Positions 38,961-48,070 of a stretch of 64,000 nucleotides of DNA are shown in pieces (positions within the stretch are counted from its first letter, which is position 1; each line of letters begins with the position of its first letter). The notes under the pieces are model-generated. The model saw only the letters and a list, made by a program, of their open reading frames with translations, was not told the origin of the DNA and did no database searches. This stretch comes from Corticibacter populi (GTDB taxonomy: Bacteria; Pseudomonadota; Gammaproteobacteria; Burkholderiales; Burkholderiaceae_C), in NCBI RefSeq assembly GCF_004217315.1, contig NZ_SGWR01000004.1, positions 18,622-82,621 of the forward strand, read 5' to 3'. The position numbers and the translations under genes were made by a program.

Positions 38961-41900
38961 TGAAAGATATCTCTTCTCTTCCCGATTACGCTGCATTAAA
39001 AAAACTTGCGTCTGCACTTTGGCAGCAGGACAACTCCTATCATGGCGCAGCCGTCATGGTGGGTGCAGGCTTTAGCAGAAGCGCTGCCTCGACAGGCGAT
39101 GCTAGTAAGAAACTGCCGCTCTGGAATCATTTTTCCAGCAAACTTGCCGATGAATTGGGTTCAGGCAGCACCGACCCTCTGCGCTTGGCAGAAGAATATT
39201 GCGCCTATTTTGGCAAGCAAGCTCTGAATGACTTGGTCAAAAAAGAAATCAACGATGCTGCGTGGGCACCTAGCGAGTTGCACAAATCCTTACTGGAATT
39301 GCCATGGTCAGAAATTCTGACCACCAACTGGGATACGTTGCTGGAGCGTGCATCAGCCAACGTGCACCAACCGATTTACAGTGTGGTTTCCAAGCAAGAG
39401 GATCTTTCCAGCGCAAGATCACCAAGAATCGTCAAGCTGCACGGAACGATAGACATAACCAAAGAACTGGTTTTCACCCAAGAGGACTACCGAAAATATC
39501 CACAACAGTACGCTGCGTTTGTCAATTTTTCACGTCAAGTTTTCATCGAAAACGAACTGTGCTTGTTAGGCTTCTCCGGTGATGATCCTAACTTTCTCCA
39601 GTGGGCTGGATGGGTCCGAGATCATCTGGCCACACATTCAAGACGTATTTACCTCGTTGGAGCCTTGGGGCTGAACTCCGCAAAACGAAAATATCTGGAA
39701 TCCATCAATGTCGCGCCCATCGACCTGGGTGACTTGGTTACAGATTACGATGAACTCGATATTCGGCATCTGGAAGCGACAAAAATATTCATCCGAGCCT
39801 TACAAGATCTTAAGCCTAAACAGATTTGGGAGTGGGATCCAACGCAACTGCATCGTACAACAACGACGGGGGCAGAAAGCACCAAGATTCATCAAGATGC
39901 CAGCTATGCGGCTAAGTTGCTGGAGGACAAGCTACCGTCTTTAGAAAAGGATCGGTTGTCTTACCCTGACTGGTTGGTTTGTCCCTATGGACAGCGATTT
40001 CAGTTGCAAAGCCACATAACCGATCCTTGGCCAAACCCCAAGAATCTGTCTGCAATGGCAGTAACCTCTAAAGCCAAGCTATTGTACGAAATCACTTGGC
40101 ATCACCAAGTAACCTTTGAGGTCATGCCATCTTGGCTGGCTAATGAGTTGCTTACTGTATGCGATCCTGACAAGTCATGTGTGCTATCCAAAAGGCAGCA
40201 GTTGGAAATTGCGCTTTTGCTGCTGAAAAATACGCGCTGGATGGATAATCCTGACTCCGAAAACATTGCTCAGACGACAAGTGCAATATTGGAAAAAGGA
40301 AAAAAATACTGGCCCGAAAGCAGCGATGAGCTTGCTTACCATCGCGCTATCGTGGCGCGCGACCAGTTCGACTATACCGCCTTGGAACAACATGTTGAAA
40401 AAATTATCAGTAGCAATCCAGTCTGGAAATTAAGAAAAGCTTCTCTGCTTGCCGAGCTTGGGCAATTTGATAAGGGTAAGGCTCTAGTAGCAGAGGCGTA
40501 CAAGGAGCTTCTAACCCAGTATCGAAATGATCGCAACTCAATTCATGTACTCTCACGATTAGCCTGGGCGCACTGGTTAATGCGTGGCGTTGATCTTTCG
40601 TCATTTGACAAAGAATTCAGAGCCTTCCCGTCCAGCTATCGAGATTCCAAGTGTGACCCATGGGATCACATCGAGCATATTAGGGAGCGAATTTCTAAAG
40701 AGCTGGATAAACAGCAGAAAAAAAATGCAATCGAACCACTATTTGAGCCAGGGCGTTATCGAGATAACGCCAATAGCGTAAGTTTCAGCAATGAATTGCA
40801 TCCCTTGCTTTTGTTGGAAGGCATCTCTGGCATCGTGGGGATGCCCCTACGCTGGAACGGTGTCAGCTTCCTCGTTGATCAAGCCGCTAGGATCGCAGAG
40901 CTTGATGGGATTGATAATATTCACCGCTTTGCATTGGCTATTCGTTCGGCGAATAGCGATACTTCAGACGTCTTGAAAAAGGTGTTCTCAAGAATCCATG
41001 TTGCATGCTTTTCAGATGACAACGTGAATTATTTGCTGAACCAGTGCACTCTGGCGATCAACTATTGGGCAGCAAATTGGGCTGGGAGGTCTGGATCTGA
41101 TAGAAGCATTGCAATTGATCGCCTGCGGATTTTTATCGAGGTATTAGCTCGCGTATCAGTGAGAGCCACACCCGAACAGGCAAAGCAAATATTCCGCTTG
41201 GCTGTATCTCTTGGCAAGAAACCTGAACTTCATCATTTCTGGCTTTTTGATGCAGTCAAACACCTGTCTGAATTCTCTCTCAAGAGCATTCCCGATTCGC
41301 AGCAGCATGATGTTTTGCTCGATGCCTTGTCATTCCCTCTTCAGTCTGAAATAAGCATCAGGGATCACAAAGAGTGGGCCAATCCAGTCGTAAAACACCC
41401 AGGGGAAAGAAAGCAAGGCTCTGCTCTTGATCGTCGTATAGATGAAATAATAGACCATATTGCACCATGCTCACCTCAAAGTGCCGCTGCTCTACTGCGT
41501 CTTCTTCCGTTGATCGAGAAAGAATTTTTGACAGATGAAGAACTCAAGAAAATTTCGGAGAAAGTATGGGAAAGTGAGCCCGATCTGCACACTCTTCCTG
41601 AAACAGGTTTGCTCAAATATGTGCTACTTGAAATTCCCTCACCAGATCCTTCCGCTGTCAAAGCTCTTGTCAGGCGCTATCTATTTGATGCAAAAAGTCC
41701 AAACCTAATTAATCGGGAGCTTCTGACGGATATAGCCAATGCTGCGCAAGCAGAAAATGTCAAGGAATTTCCGTCAGTAGATCAGGCTGTCGATTACTTC
41801 GAGCAACTGGTTGTTTGGAGGCCGAATAGAGACAACAACGATATGCTCGGGTTTTCGCAAAATGAAAAGCACCAGACCGCTAAATTGGTCAGTGAAGTGT

Positions 41901-42514
41901 TGGCTCGATCTGTTGTTCCTGCATTGCCTTCTGAAGTATTGACTGAAGAGAGCTTTCAAAAATTGTGTGCTTTTTATTCCGAGGTCGAGGCACCAGAGAT
42001 TCTAATCGCATTGCCGTACTTTACTGTTGCAAACGAGAGTTTTATTGAGCCTGTGGAAAGGTTGATCAGACAAGGGCTTCAATCGGACGATGCAAACAAA
42101 TTAGCGTATGCGTCATATGCCCTGTTGACCTGGAGAGACCAGAAGGAATCGCTTGCTATTGACAGATTGATCGTGAGGCTAGTTTATCTGATAGGTTCAA
42201 ATCGAATGACAGGTTTGTCAGCGCTGCTTTGGACTGCCAATCAGATGTACTGCAAAAAATATCTGTCTGATGAAAGCATAGAGTCATTGGTAGAAATTGT
42301 TCCTGTCATATATGACAACGCTGGGTATATAAATATCTCTCCGTCTGGCCGAGAGTCCGTTAGTGTTTCCTTTGTGCGTGCCGCCTGCGTCAGACTGGCA
42401 AGGGATATCGTTAGCAATGGCGAGCATCAGAATGATGAACTACTTCGGATCTTGGAAGAGGCGAAGCAGGATGCCCTCCCCGAAGTTAGATTCGCAGAAA
42501 TGACAAATGTATAG
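38957..42514 (+). CDS. Large SIR2-domain protein with long C-terminal helical region
   Basis: An 1185-residue protein. Residues 30-250 form a SIR2-like NAD-binding domain: MVGAGFSRSA (34-43), TTNWDTLLERA (Asn124), IVKLHGTID (His162) and LLGFSGDDPNF (204-213). The Asn and His are those needed for NAD cleavage by defence sirtuins (Thoeris, DSR, pAgo-linked). The remaining 900 residues are helical and repeat-like, probably a sensor or scaffold. The gene is far richer in A+T than its neighbours. It starts by overlapping the helicase stop (ATGATG). An abortive-infection effector that depletes NAD is the likely role, inferred from the family. Confidence 0.85.
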   Translation: MMKDISSLPDYAALKKLASALWQQDNSYHGAAVMVGAGFSRSAASTGDASKKLPLWNHFSSKLADELGSGSTDPLRLAEEYCAYFGKQALNDLVKKEINDAAWAPSELHKSLLELPWSEILTTNWDTLLERASANVHQPIYSVVSKQEDLSSARSPRIVKLHGTIDITKELVFTQEDYRKYPQQYAAFVNFSRQVFIENELCLLGFSGDDPNFLQWAGWVRDHLATHSRRIYLVGALGLNSAKRKYLESINVAPIDLGDLVTDYDELDIRHLEATKIFIRALQDLKPKQIWEWDPTQLHRTTTTGAESTKIHQDASYAAKLLEDKLPSLEKDRLSYPDWLVCPYGQRFQLQSHITDPWPNPKNLSAMAVTSKAKLLYEITWHHQVTFEVMPSWLANELLTVCDPDKSCVLSKRQQLEIALLLLKNTRWMDNPDSENIAQTTSAILEKGKKYWPESSDELAYHRAIVARDQFDYTALEQHVEKIISSNPVWKLRKASLLAELGQFDKGKALVAEAYKELLTQYRNDRNSIHVLSRLAWAHWLMRGVDLSSFDKEFRAFPSSYRDSKCDPWDHIEHIRERISKELDKQQKKNAIEPLFEPGRYRDNANSVSFSNELHPLLLLEGISGIVGMPLRWNGVSFLVDQAARIAELDGIDNIHRFALAIRSANSDTSDVLKKVFSRIHVACFSDDNVNYLLNQCTLAINYWAANWAGRSGSDRSIAIDRLRIFIEVLARVSVRATPEQAKQIFRLAVSLGKKPELHHFWLFDAVKHLSEFSLKSIPDSQQHDVLLDALSFPLQSEISIRDHKEWANPVVKHPGERKQGSALDRRIDEIIDHIAPCSPQSAAALLRLLPLIEKEFLTDEELKKISEKVWESEPDLHTLPETGLLKYVLLEIPSPDPSAVKALVRRYLFDAKSPNLINRELLTDIANAAQAENVKEFPSVDQAVDYFEQLVVWRPNRDNNDMLGFSQNEKHQTAKLVSEVLARSVVPALPSEVLTEESFQKLCAFYSEVEAPEILIALPYFTVANESFIEPVERLIRQGLQSDDANKLAYASYALLTWRDQKESLAIDRLIVRLVYLIGSNRMTGLSALLWTANQMYCKKYLSDESIESLVEIVPVIYDNAGYINISPSGRESVSVSFVRAACVRLARDIVSNGEHQNDELLRILEEAKQDALPEVRFAEMTNV

Positions 42515-42521
42515 GTTTTTT

Positions 42522-44213
42522 ATGAGCAAGCAAAAACTCGAACTCACTTGGGTCGGGAAGGAGAAGCGGCCAAAGCTGGAGCCGCGTATTCTGCTTGAAG
42601 ATCCAGAGAAGTCTTATCATGCCAAGCAGCGTGTGTCGGAGAATGACATCTTCGACAATCGGCTAATTTTCGGGGATAACCTGCTGGCGCTGAAGGCGCT
42701 GGAGCAGGAGTTTGCGGGCAAGGTGAAGTGCGTATTTATTGACCCCCCTTACAACACAGGGAGTGCCTTCACGCACTACGACGATGGACTAGAGCATTCC
42801 ATCTGGCTGGGATTGATGCGGGATCGGCTGGAGATTATCAAGCGACTACTGTCGGATGATGGTTCGTTGTGGATCACGATTGATGATAACGAAGCACACT
42901 ATTTGAAAGTGTTGTGCGATGAGGTGTTTGGTCGGAGGTTTTTTGTCGCCGATGTTTCTTGGCGGACTACTGATAACAGCAACAATAACGCCAAGACTTT
43001 CTCACTAGACACGAATCATGTACTAATTTATGGTCGGAGCACGGATTGGGTTCCGAATTTTATTCAAGACGATGCTAAAAGGTCTCACTTCAAGAATCCA
43101 GACAATGACCCTCGTGGCCCTTGGTTTGACGGAAATCCCGTAAATAACCCAGCACTCCGACCAAATTTGCAGTTCAATCTAGTCGGCCCTTATGGTGATG
43201 TAATAAAACATCCTCCAAATGGTTGGCGTTGGTCAAAGGATACCATTGAAGAAAAAATTAAGGCGGGTGAGATCCGCTTTTCTGAGGACGGAAAAAGGAT
43301 TATTCGTCGGACTTATCTTCAAGATATGGATAAAGGGTTACCTCCCTCTAATTTTTGGGCATCGCTTGATGATACTGGCCACAATCGGCAAGCGAAGTAC
43401 GAACTAAAAAATCTCTTTCCCGAAATACCAACTGTGGAGCTTTTTGGCACGCCAAAACCCGAGCGACTTCTGCGAAAAATTCTAGAGCTTGCCACCAATA
43501 GTGGCGACCTTGTTCTAGACTCCTTTGCCGGTTCCGGCACCACCGGTGCAGTCGCCCACAAAATGGGCCGCCGCTGGATCATGGTCGAACTCGGCGAACA
43601 CTGCCATACGCACATCATTCCGCGCCTGAAAAAAGTCATCGACGGCGAAGACCCGGGCGGCATCACCAAGGCTGTGGACTGGCAAGGCGGCGGTGGCTTC
43701 CGCTATTACCGTCTCGCCCCCAGCCTGATCGTGGAAGATCGCTGGGGCAATCCGGTCATCAACCCGGAGTACAACGCTGCGCAATTGGCCGAGGCGTTGT
43801 GCAAGTTGGAAGGCTTTACCTACGCACCGTCAGAAACCCGCTGGTGGCAGCAGGGGCATTCCAGTGAACGGGACTTTCTCTACGTCACCACACAGAATCT
43901 GTCTGCCGCCCAGTTGCAGGCCTTGTCGGATGAGGTGGGCGCGGAACAGAGCCTGCTGGTGTGCTGCGCGGCCTTTCACGGCATCAGCGCAGCGGCGGCG
44001 GCTGCGCGCTGGCCGAACCTGACGCTGAAGAAGATTCCGAAGATGGTGCTGGCTCGCTGCGAGTGGGGCCATGACGACTACAGCCTGAATGTGGCGAACT
44101 TGCCGTTGGCCGAGCCGTCGCCCACGATACCTGCTGCGAAGGCGGCTAAGTCAGGCAGAAAGCCCAGCGATAGCCGGACGACGGACCTGTTTGGCGACGG
44201 GGAGGACGCCTGA
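42522..44213 (+). CDS. mod: Type III site-specific DNA adenine methyltransferase (Mod)
   Basis: A 563-residue beta-class N6-adenine methylase. The catalytic DPPY (residues 74-77, in FIDPPYNTGS) comes before the AdoMet-binding motif DSFAGSGTTGAVAHKMGRRW (about 331-350). The region between them, about 42950-43500, is the target-recognition domain and is clearly richer in A+T than the rest. As Mod of a type III system it both methylates self DNA and gives sequence specificity to Res. The ATG at 42522 is preferred to one at 42507 that would overlap the SIR2 gene end. Its stop overlaps the RhuM start. Confidence 0.92.
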   Translation: MSKQKLELTWVGKEKRPKLEPRILLEDPEKSYHAKQRVSENDIFDNRLIFGDNLLALKALEQEFAGKVKCVFIDPPYNTGSAFTHYDDGLEHSIWLGLMRDRLEIIKRLLSDDGSLWITIDDNEAHYLKVLCDEVFGRRFFVADVSWRTTDNSNNNAKTFSLDTNHVLIYGRSTDWVPNFIQDDAKRSHFKNPDNDPRGPWFDGNPVNNPALRPNLQFNLVGPYGDVIKHPPNGWRWSKDTIEEKIKAGEIRFSEDGKRIIRRTYLQDMDKGLPPSNFWASLDDTGHNRQAKYELKNLFPEIPTVELFGTPKPERLLRKILELATNSGDLVLDSFAGSGTTGAVAHKMGRRWIMVELGEHCHTHIIPRLKKVIDGEDPGGITKAVDWQGGGGFRYYRLAPSLIVEDRWGNPVINPEYNAAQLAEALCKLEGFTYAPSETRWWQQGHSSERDFLYVTTQNLSAAQLQALSDEVGAEQSLLVCCAAFHGISAAAAAARWPNLTLKKIPKMVLARCEWGHDDYSLNVANLPLAEPSPTIPAAKAAKSGRKPSDSRTTDLFGDGEDA

Positions 44214-45280
44214 TGACAAAGAAGAAGTCAGCGTCTCTAGTTCGCTCCTCAGCAGCGGAGTATCTGACCTTTGTCGCAGCCAGCGGCCAGGGCGGCGTCG
44301 ATGCAGTGTATGCCGATGAAAACGTCTGGGTCAGCCAGAAGATGATGGCGCAGCTCTACGATGTGGAAACGCCCACCATCAATTACCACCTGAAAAAAGT
44401 GTTTGCCGACAGCGAGTTGCAGGAAGAGGCAGTTATTAGAAATTTTCGAATAACTGCCGCCGATGGTAAGAGCTACGACACCAAGCACTACAACCTGGCG
44501 GCCATCATCGCTGTGGGCTACAAGGTCAATTCCGAGCGTGCGGTGCAGTTCCGCAAGTGGGCCACCGGCATCGTCGAGGAATTCGCCGTCAAGGGCTACA
44601 CGATGGACGACGAGCGCCTGAAAAGCGGTGGCTCCGTCCTGACGGAGCAGTATTTCGAAGAACAGCTCCAGCGCGTGCGCGAGATACGCCTGTCCGAGCG
44701 CAAGTTCTACCAGAAGATCACCGATATCTATGCCACCGCCATTGACTACGATGTGACGGCGCTGGCCACCAAGCGCTTTTTCGCCACCGTGCAGAACAAG
44801 CTGCATTGGGCAATCCACGGGCAGACGGCCGCAGAAGTCGTCTACACCCGGGCCGATGCCGAAAAGGCCAACATGGGGCTGACTACCTGGAAAGACGCAC
44901 CCCAAGGGAAGATCCAGAAATTCGATGTGGTGCTCGCCAAGAATTACCTGAGCGAACACGAAATGGCGCAACTCACCCGCTTGGTCTCCGCCTATCTGGA
45001 CGTGGCAGAGGACATGGCGTTGCGCAAGATCCCCATGACCATGCAGGACTGGGAAACGCGGTTGAATCGCTTTCTGGAGGCGACAGATCGCGAAGTTCTG
45101 CAAGACGCGGGGAAAGTCACGGCGGAAATCGCCAAGGCACACGCCGAAAGCGAATTCGAGAAATACCGCATCGTGCAGGACAGGCTGTTCGAGAGCGATT
45201 TTGACCGGATGTTGAAGCAGCTTGAGGTTGATCACCCCAGCCAGGGCAGCGACCAGAACAAGAATGAGGGGAAAGCATGA
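44213..45280 (+). CDS. RhuM family protein between mod and res
   Basis: A 355-residue protein of the RhuM (virulence_RhuM) family, first named from Salmonella. Family features are VWVSQKMMAQLYDVETPTINYHLKKVFADSEL, TAADGKSYDTKHYNLAAIIAVGYKVNSERAVQFRKWA and the C-terminal KNYLSEHEMAQLTRLVSAYLDVAEDMA. The N-terminal part looks like a DNA-binding anti-repressor module (Bro/KilA-like). It overlaps mod and res by 3 and 4 bases, so it is made with the restriction enzyme. Its biochemical role is unknown. Confidence 0.88.
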   Translation: MTKKKSASLVRSSAAEYLTFVAASGQGGVDAVYADENVWVSQKMMAQLYDVETPTINYHLKKVFADSELQEEAVIRNFRITAADGKSYDTKHYNLAAIIAVGYKVNSERAVQFRKWATGIVEEFAVKGYTMDDERLKSGGSVLTEQYFEEQLQRVREIRLSERKFYQKITDIYATAIDYDVTALATKRFFATVQNKLHWAIHGQTAAEVVYTRADAEKANMGLTTWKDAPQGKIQKFDVVLAKNYLSEHEMAQLTRLVSAYLDVAEDMALRKIPMTMQDWETRLNRFLEATDREVLQDAGKVTAEIAKAHAESEFEKYRIVQDRLFESDFDRMLKQLEVDHPSQGSDQNKNEGKA

Positions 45281-48054
45281 GTTCGCGTGTTCAGAATCAC
45301 GTCACTGGCCGCTTGTCGCTGCGGCCGCCGCAAGCAGAATCCCTGGCGCGATTGGTTAGCGCGCTGGAAGCCGCGCCTGAAATGCTGGACAAGGATAGAG
45401 ACGCTGCTGTCAATCAGGCGATCCTGGCGACCCTGAAAGCCGAGTTTCCGACGCTGGAAGACTTCGAGCGGGACTTCCCCTCGCTGTGCTTCGCCTTGGC
45501 CACAGGCGTTGGCAAAACGCGCTTGATGGGCGCTTTTGTCGCCTACCTGCATCTGGCACACGGCATCAATAATTTCTTCGTGCTGGCCCCGAACCTCACC
45601 ATCTACAACAAGCTGATTGCCGATTTCACGCCAAACACGCCCAAATACGTGTTCAAGGGCATCGGGGAGTTCGCCATCAACGCGCCCAGGGTCATCACGG
45701 GCGACAACTACGACCAGCAGAACGTCGCGGGTGGCGAGTTGTTCGGCGAGGTGCGGATCAACATCTTCAATATCTCCAAGATCAATTCCGAGGTGCGCGG
45801 CGGCAAGGAGCCACGCATCAAGCGCATGCGCGAGGTGCTGGGCGAAAGCTACTTCAACCACTTGGCCAATCTGCCGGACCTGGTGTTGTTGATGGACGAA
45901 TCGCATCGCTATCGTGCCCAGGCCGGTATGCGGGCAATCAATGAACTGAATCCGCTGTTAGGGTTGGAGGTGACGGCCACGCCCTTTGTGGAATCCGCCA
46001 AGGCCCCCATACCTTTCAAGAATGTGGTGATGGACTATCCCTTGGCACGCGCCATGGAAGATGGCTTCGTCAAGGAGCCGGCCGTCGTCACCCAGCGCAA
46101 CTTCAAGGCCAGCAACCACGCTGCGGAAGAAATCGAGAAGATCAAGCTGGAGGACGGCGTTCGCCTGCACGAAGCCACCAAGGTCGAGCTATTGACCTAT
46201 GCCCGGGAGAACGGCGTCAAGGTTGTCAAACCCTTCATTCTGGTGATCGCGCGCGATACGACGCATGCCGGGCAGTTGAAGGCGCAGATTGAAGAGCAGT
46301 TGTTCGGTGGTCGTTATCTTGGCAAGGTCATCCAGGTGGACTCCAGCCGCACCGGTGCCGAGGAAGAAAAGATGATCGAGGCGCTGTTGAATGTGGAGAA
46401 CCCGGAGGAACCCACCGAGATCGTCATCCACGTCAACATGCTCAAGGAAGGCTGGGACGTCACCAATCTCTACACCATCGTGCCGCTGCGTGCCGCCAAT
46501 GCACGCACGTTGATTGAGCAATCCATCGGGCGTGGTCTGCGCCTGCCGTATGGCAAGCGTACGGGCGTGGCGGCGGTGGATCGCCTCAACATCGTGGCGC
46601 ACGACAAATTCCAGGAGATTATCGACGAAGCCAACCGTGGTGATTCGCCGATCCGTCTCAAGCAGGTGATCCTGGAAGCCCCCAGCAGCGAGGACAAAAA
46701 GGTCAGCGTTCAAGTGCTGCCCAATCTGCTGACCCGCCTGGGACTGCACGACGAGCACGCGCCACATGTCCCGCCGGCGTTGGACACGGTAGATGCCGGT
46801 ACCGAGGTCGGTGGCGAACAAGTCAAGGCACAAACTCAGCCAGTCTTTACGACCGAAGCAGAATTCAAGGCGGCCCATGTCGTGCGGGAAGTCCTCGCCA
46901 CCTATGAGGTGAAGCGCGATTTGGCGCCGACCAGCGCGGCCTTGCTGAAGCCGGAAATCCAGCAAGAGATTCGGGCAGAAGTGGAAAAACGCCTGAAGCC
47001 CCAACAGGGGCAATTGCTGCAAGGAGCCGACGACCAGGCGCCAGCGCTGGATCTGTCCGCCGTCGTGGCCAAGACCACTGAAATTCTGGTGCAGCAGACC
47101 ATCGACATCCCGCGTATCGCCGTTGTGCCTACCGGTGAAGTCACCACAGGCTTTCATCCGTTCCGCCTGGGGGCCTTGCCCAACTTCCAGCCAGGGCAGC
47201 GCGAGATCGTCGGCCAGACATTGCGCACCAGCGAACAATTCACCCTGAACCGTGAAAGTGGCCTGCGGGAAAACCGCTTTGAAGATTACATCGTCAAGAA
47301 GTTGATCGACTTCGACGACATCGACTACTTCACCCAGGCCGACTTGCTCTACGACCTCGCCGGACAAGCCGTCGAGCATTACCAGCAGCAGAACTATTCG
47401 GACAGTGAACTGCACGAGATTTTCGATACCTACGGCAAGGAGCTCGCCCGCCTGATTCGCGCCCAGATGATGGAGCATTTCTGGGAAAAAGCCGCAGGCT
47501 ATGAGGTGCAGGTCAGCAGAGGCTTCACCGAGCTGAAGCCATGCAACTACACCGCGTCAGCGGATGGCGTGATTCACTCCCTGCGCGAAACCGTCACAGA
47601 CACCAGCCGCATCAAACAGATGCTGTTCGGTGGGTTCACCCGTTGCCTGTACCCCCTGCAGAAGTTCGACTCGGACACCGAACGGCGTTTTGCCTTGCTG
47701 CTGGAACGTGACGCCCTCAAATGGTTCAAGCCCGCCAAGGGCCAGTTCCAGATCTACTACAAGCTGGGCAGCGAACAGCCGGAGTACATCCCCGACTTCG
47801 TGGCCGAGCTGGATGGAATGATCCTGATGGTCGAAACCAAAGCGCGCGTCGATCTGGCTTCCGCTGAAGTCCAGGCCAAGAGCGCTGCCGCCTCTCGGTG
47901 GTGTCGGCACGCCAGTGAACATGCGGCTGAAGTCGGCGGCAAGCCCTGGCGCTACCTCGTGGTTCCCCATGATGAAGTCACTGAAGACAAACGCCTGTCC
48001 GACTATCTTCGGTATGAGGTCAAGGACACTACGGAAGGAGGCAGCCCAGCCTGA
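45277..48054 (+). CDS. res: Type III restriction enzyme Res-like helicase-nuclease
   Basis: A 925-residue restriction subunit. Superfamily 2 helicase motifs: ATGVGKT (75-81), LLMDESHRYR, TATPFVES, and in lobe two EGWDVTNLYTIVPLR and EQSIGRGLRLP. The C-terminus has a PD-(D/E)xK nuclease signature, IPDFVAELDGMILMVETKAR (about 839-858). With Mod it would form a type III enzyme that needs ATP and two head-to-head sites to cut. The ATG overlaps the RhuM stop. Last gene of the island operon; convergent with the second recombinase. Confidence 0.92.
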   Translation: MSSRVQNHVTGRLSLRPPQAESLARLVSALEAAPEMLDKDRDAAVNQAILATLKAEFPTLEDFERDFPSLCFALATGVGKTRLMGAFVAYLHLAHGINNFFVLAPNLTIYNKLIADFTPNTPKYVFKGIGEFAINAPRVITGDNYDQQNVAGGELFGEVRINIFNISKINSEVRGGKEPRIKRMREVLGESYFNHLANLPDLVLLMDESHRYRAQAGMRAINELNPLLGLEVTATPFVESAKAPIPFKNVVMDYPLARAMEDGFVKEPAVVTQRNFKASNHAAEEIEKIKLEDGVRLHEATKVELLTYARENGVKVVKPFILVIARDTTHAGQLKAQIEEQLFGGRYLGKVIQVDSSRTGAEEEKMIEALLNVENPEEPTEIVIHVNMLKEGWDVTNLYTIVPLRAANARTLIEQSIGRGLRLPYGKRTGVAAVDRLNIVAHDKFQEIIDEANRGDSPIRLKQVILEAPSSEDKKVSVQVLPNLLTRLGLHDEHAPHVPPALDTVDAGTEVGGEQVKAQTQPVFTTEAEFKAAHVVREVLATYEVKRDLAPTSAALLKPEIQQEIRAEVEKRLKPQQGQLLQGADDQAPALDLSAVVAKTTEILVQQTIDIPRIAVVPTGEVTTGFHPFRLGALPNFQPGQREIVGQTLRTSEQFTLNRESGLRENRFEDYIVKKLIDFDDIDYFTQADLLYDLAGQAVEHYQQQNYSDSELHEIFDTYGKELARLIRAQMMEHFWEKAAGYEVQVSRGFTELKPCNYTASADGVIHSLRETVTDTSRIKQMLFGGFTRCLYPLQKFDSDTERRFALLLERDALKWFKPAKGQFQIYYKLGSEQPEYIPDFVAELDGMILMVETKARVDLASAEVQAKSAAASRWCRHASEHAAEVGGKPWRYLVVPHDEVTEDKRLSDYLRYEVKDTTEGGSPA

Positions 48055-48070
48055 ACTCAAGCGTCGGACG

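Noticed and set aside
34703..48054. DISARM or BREX locus
   Set aside because: A SNF2 helicase and a methylase are present, but there is no DUF1998 protein, PLD nuclease, PglZ phosphatase or BrxC ATPase.
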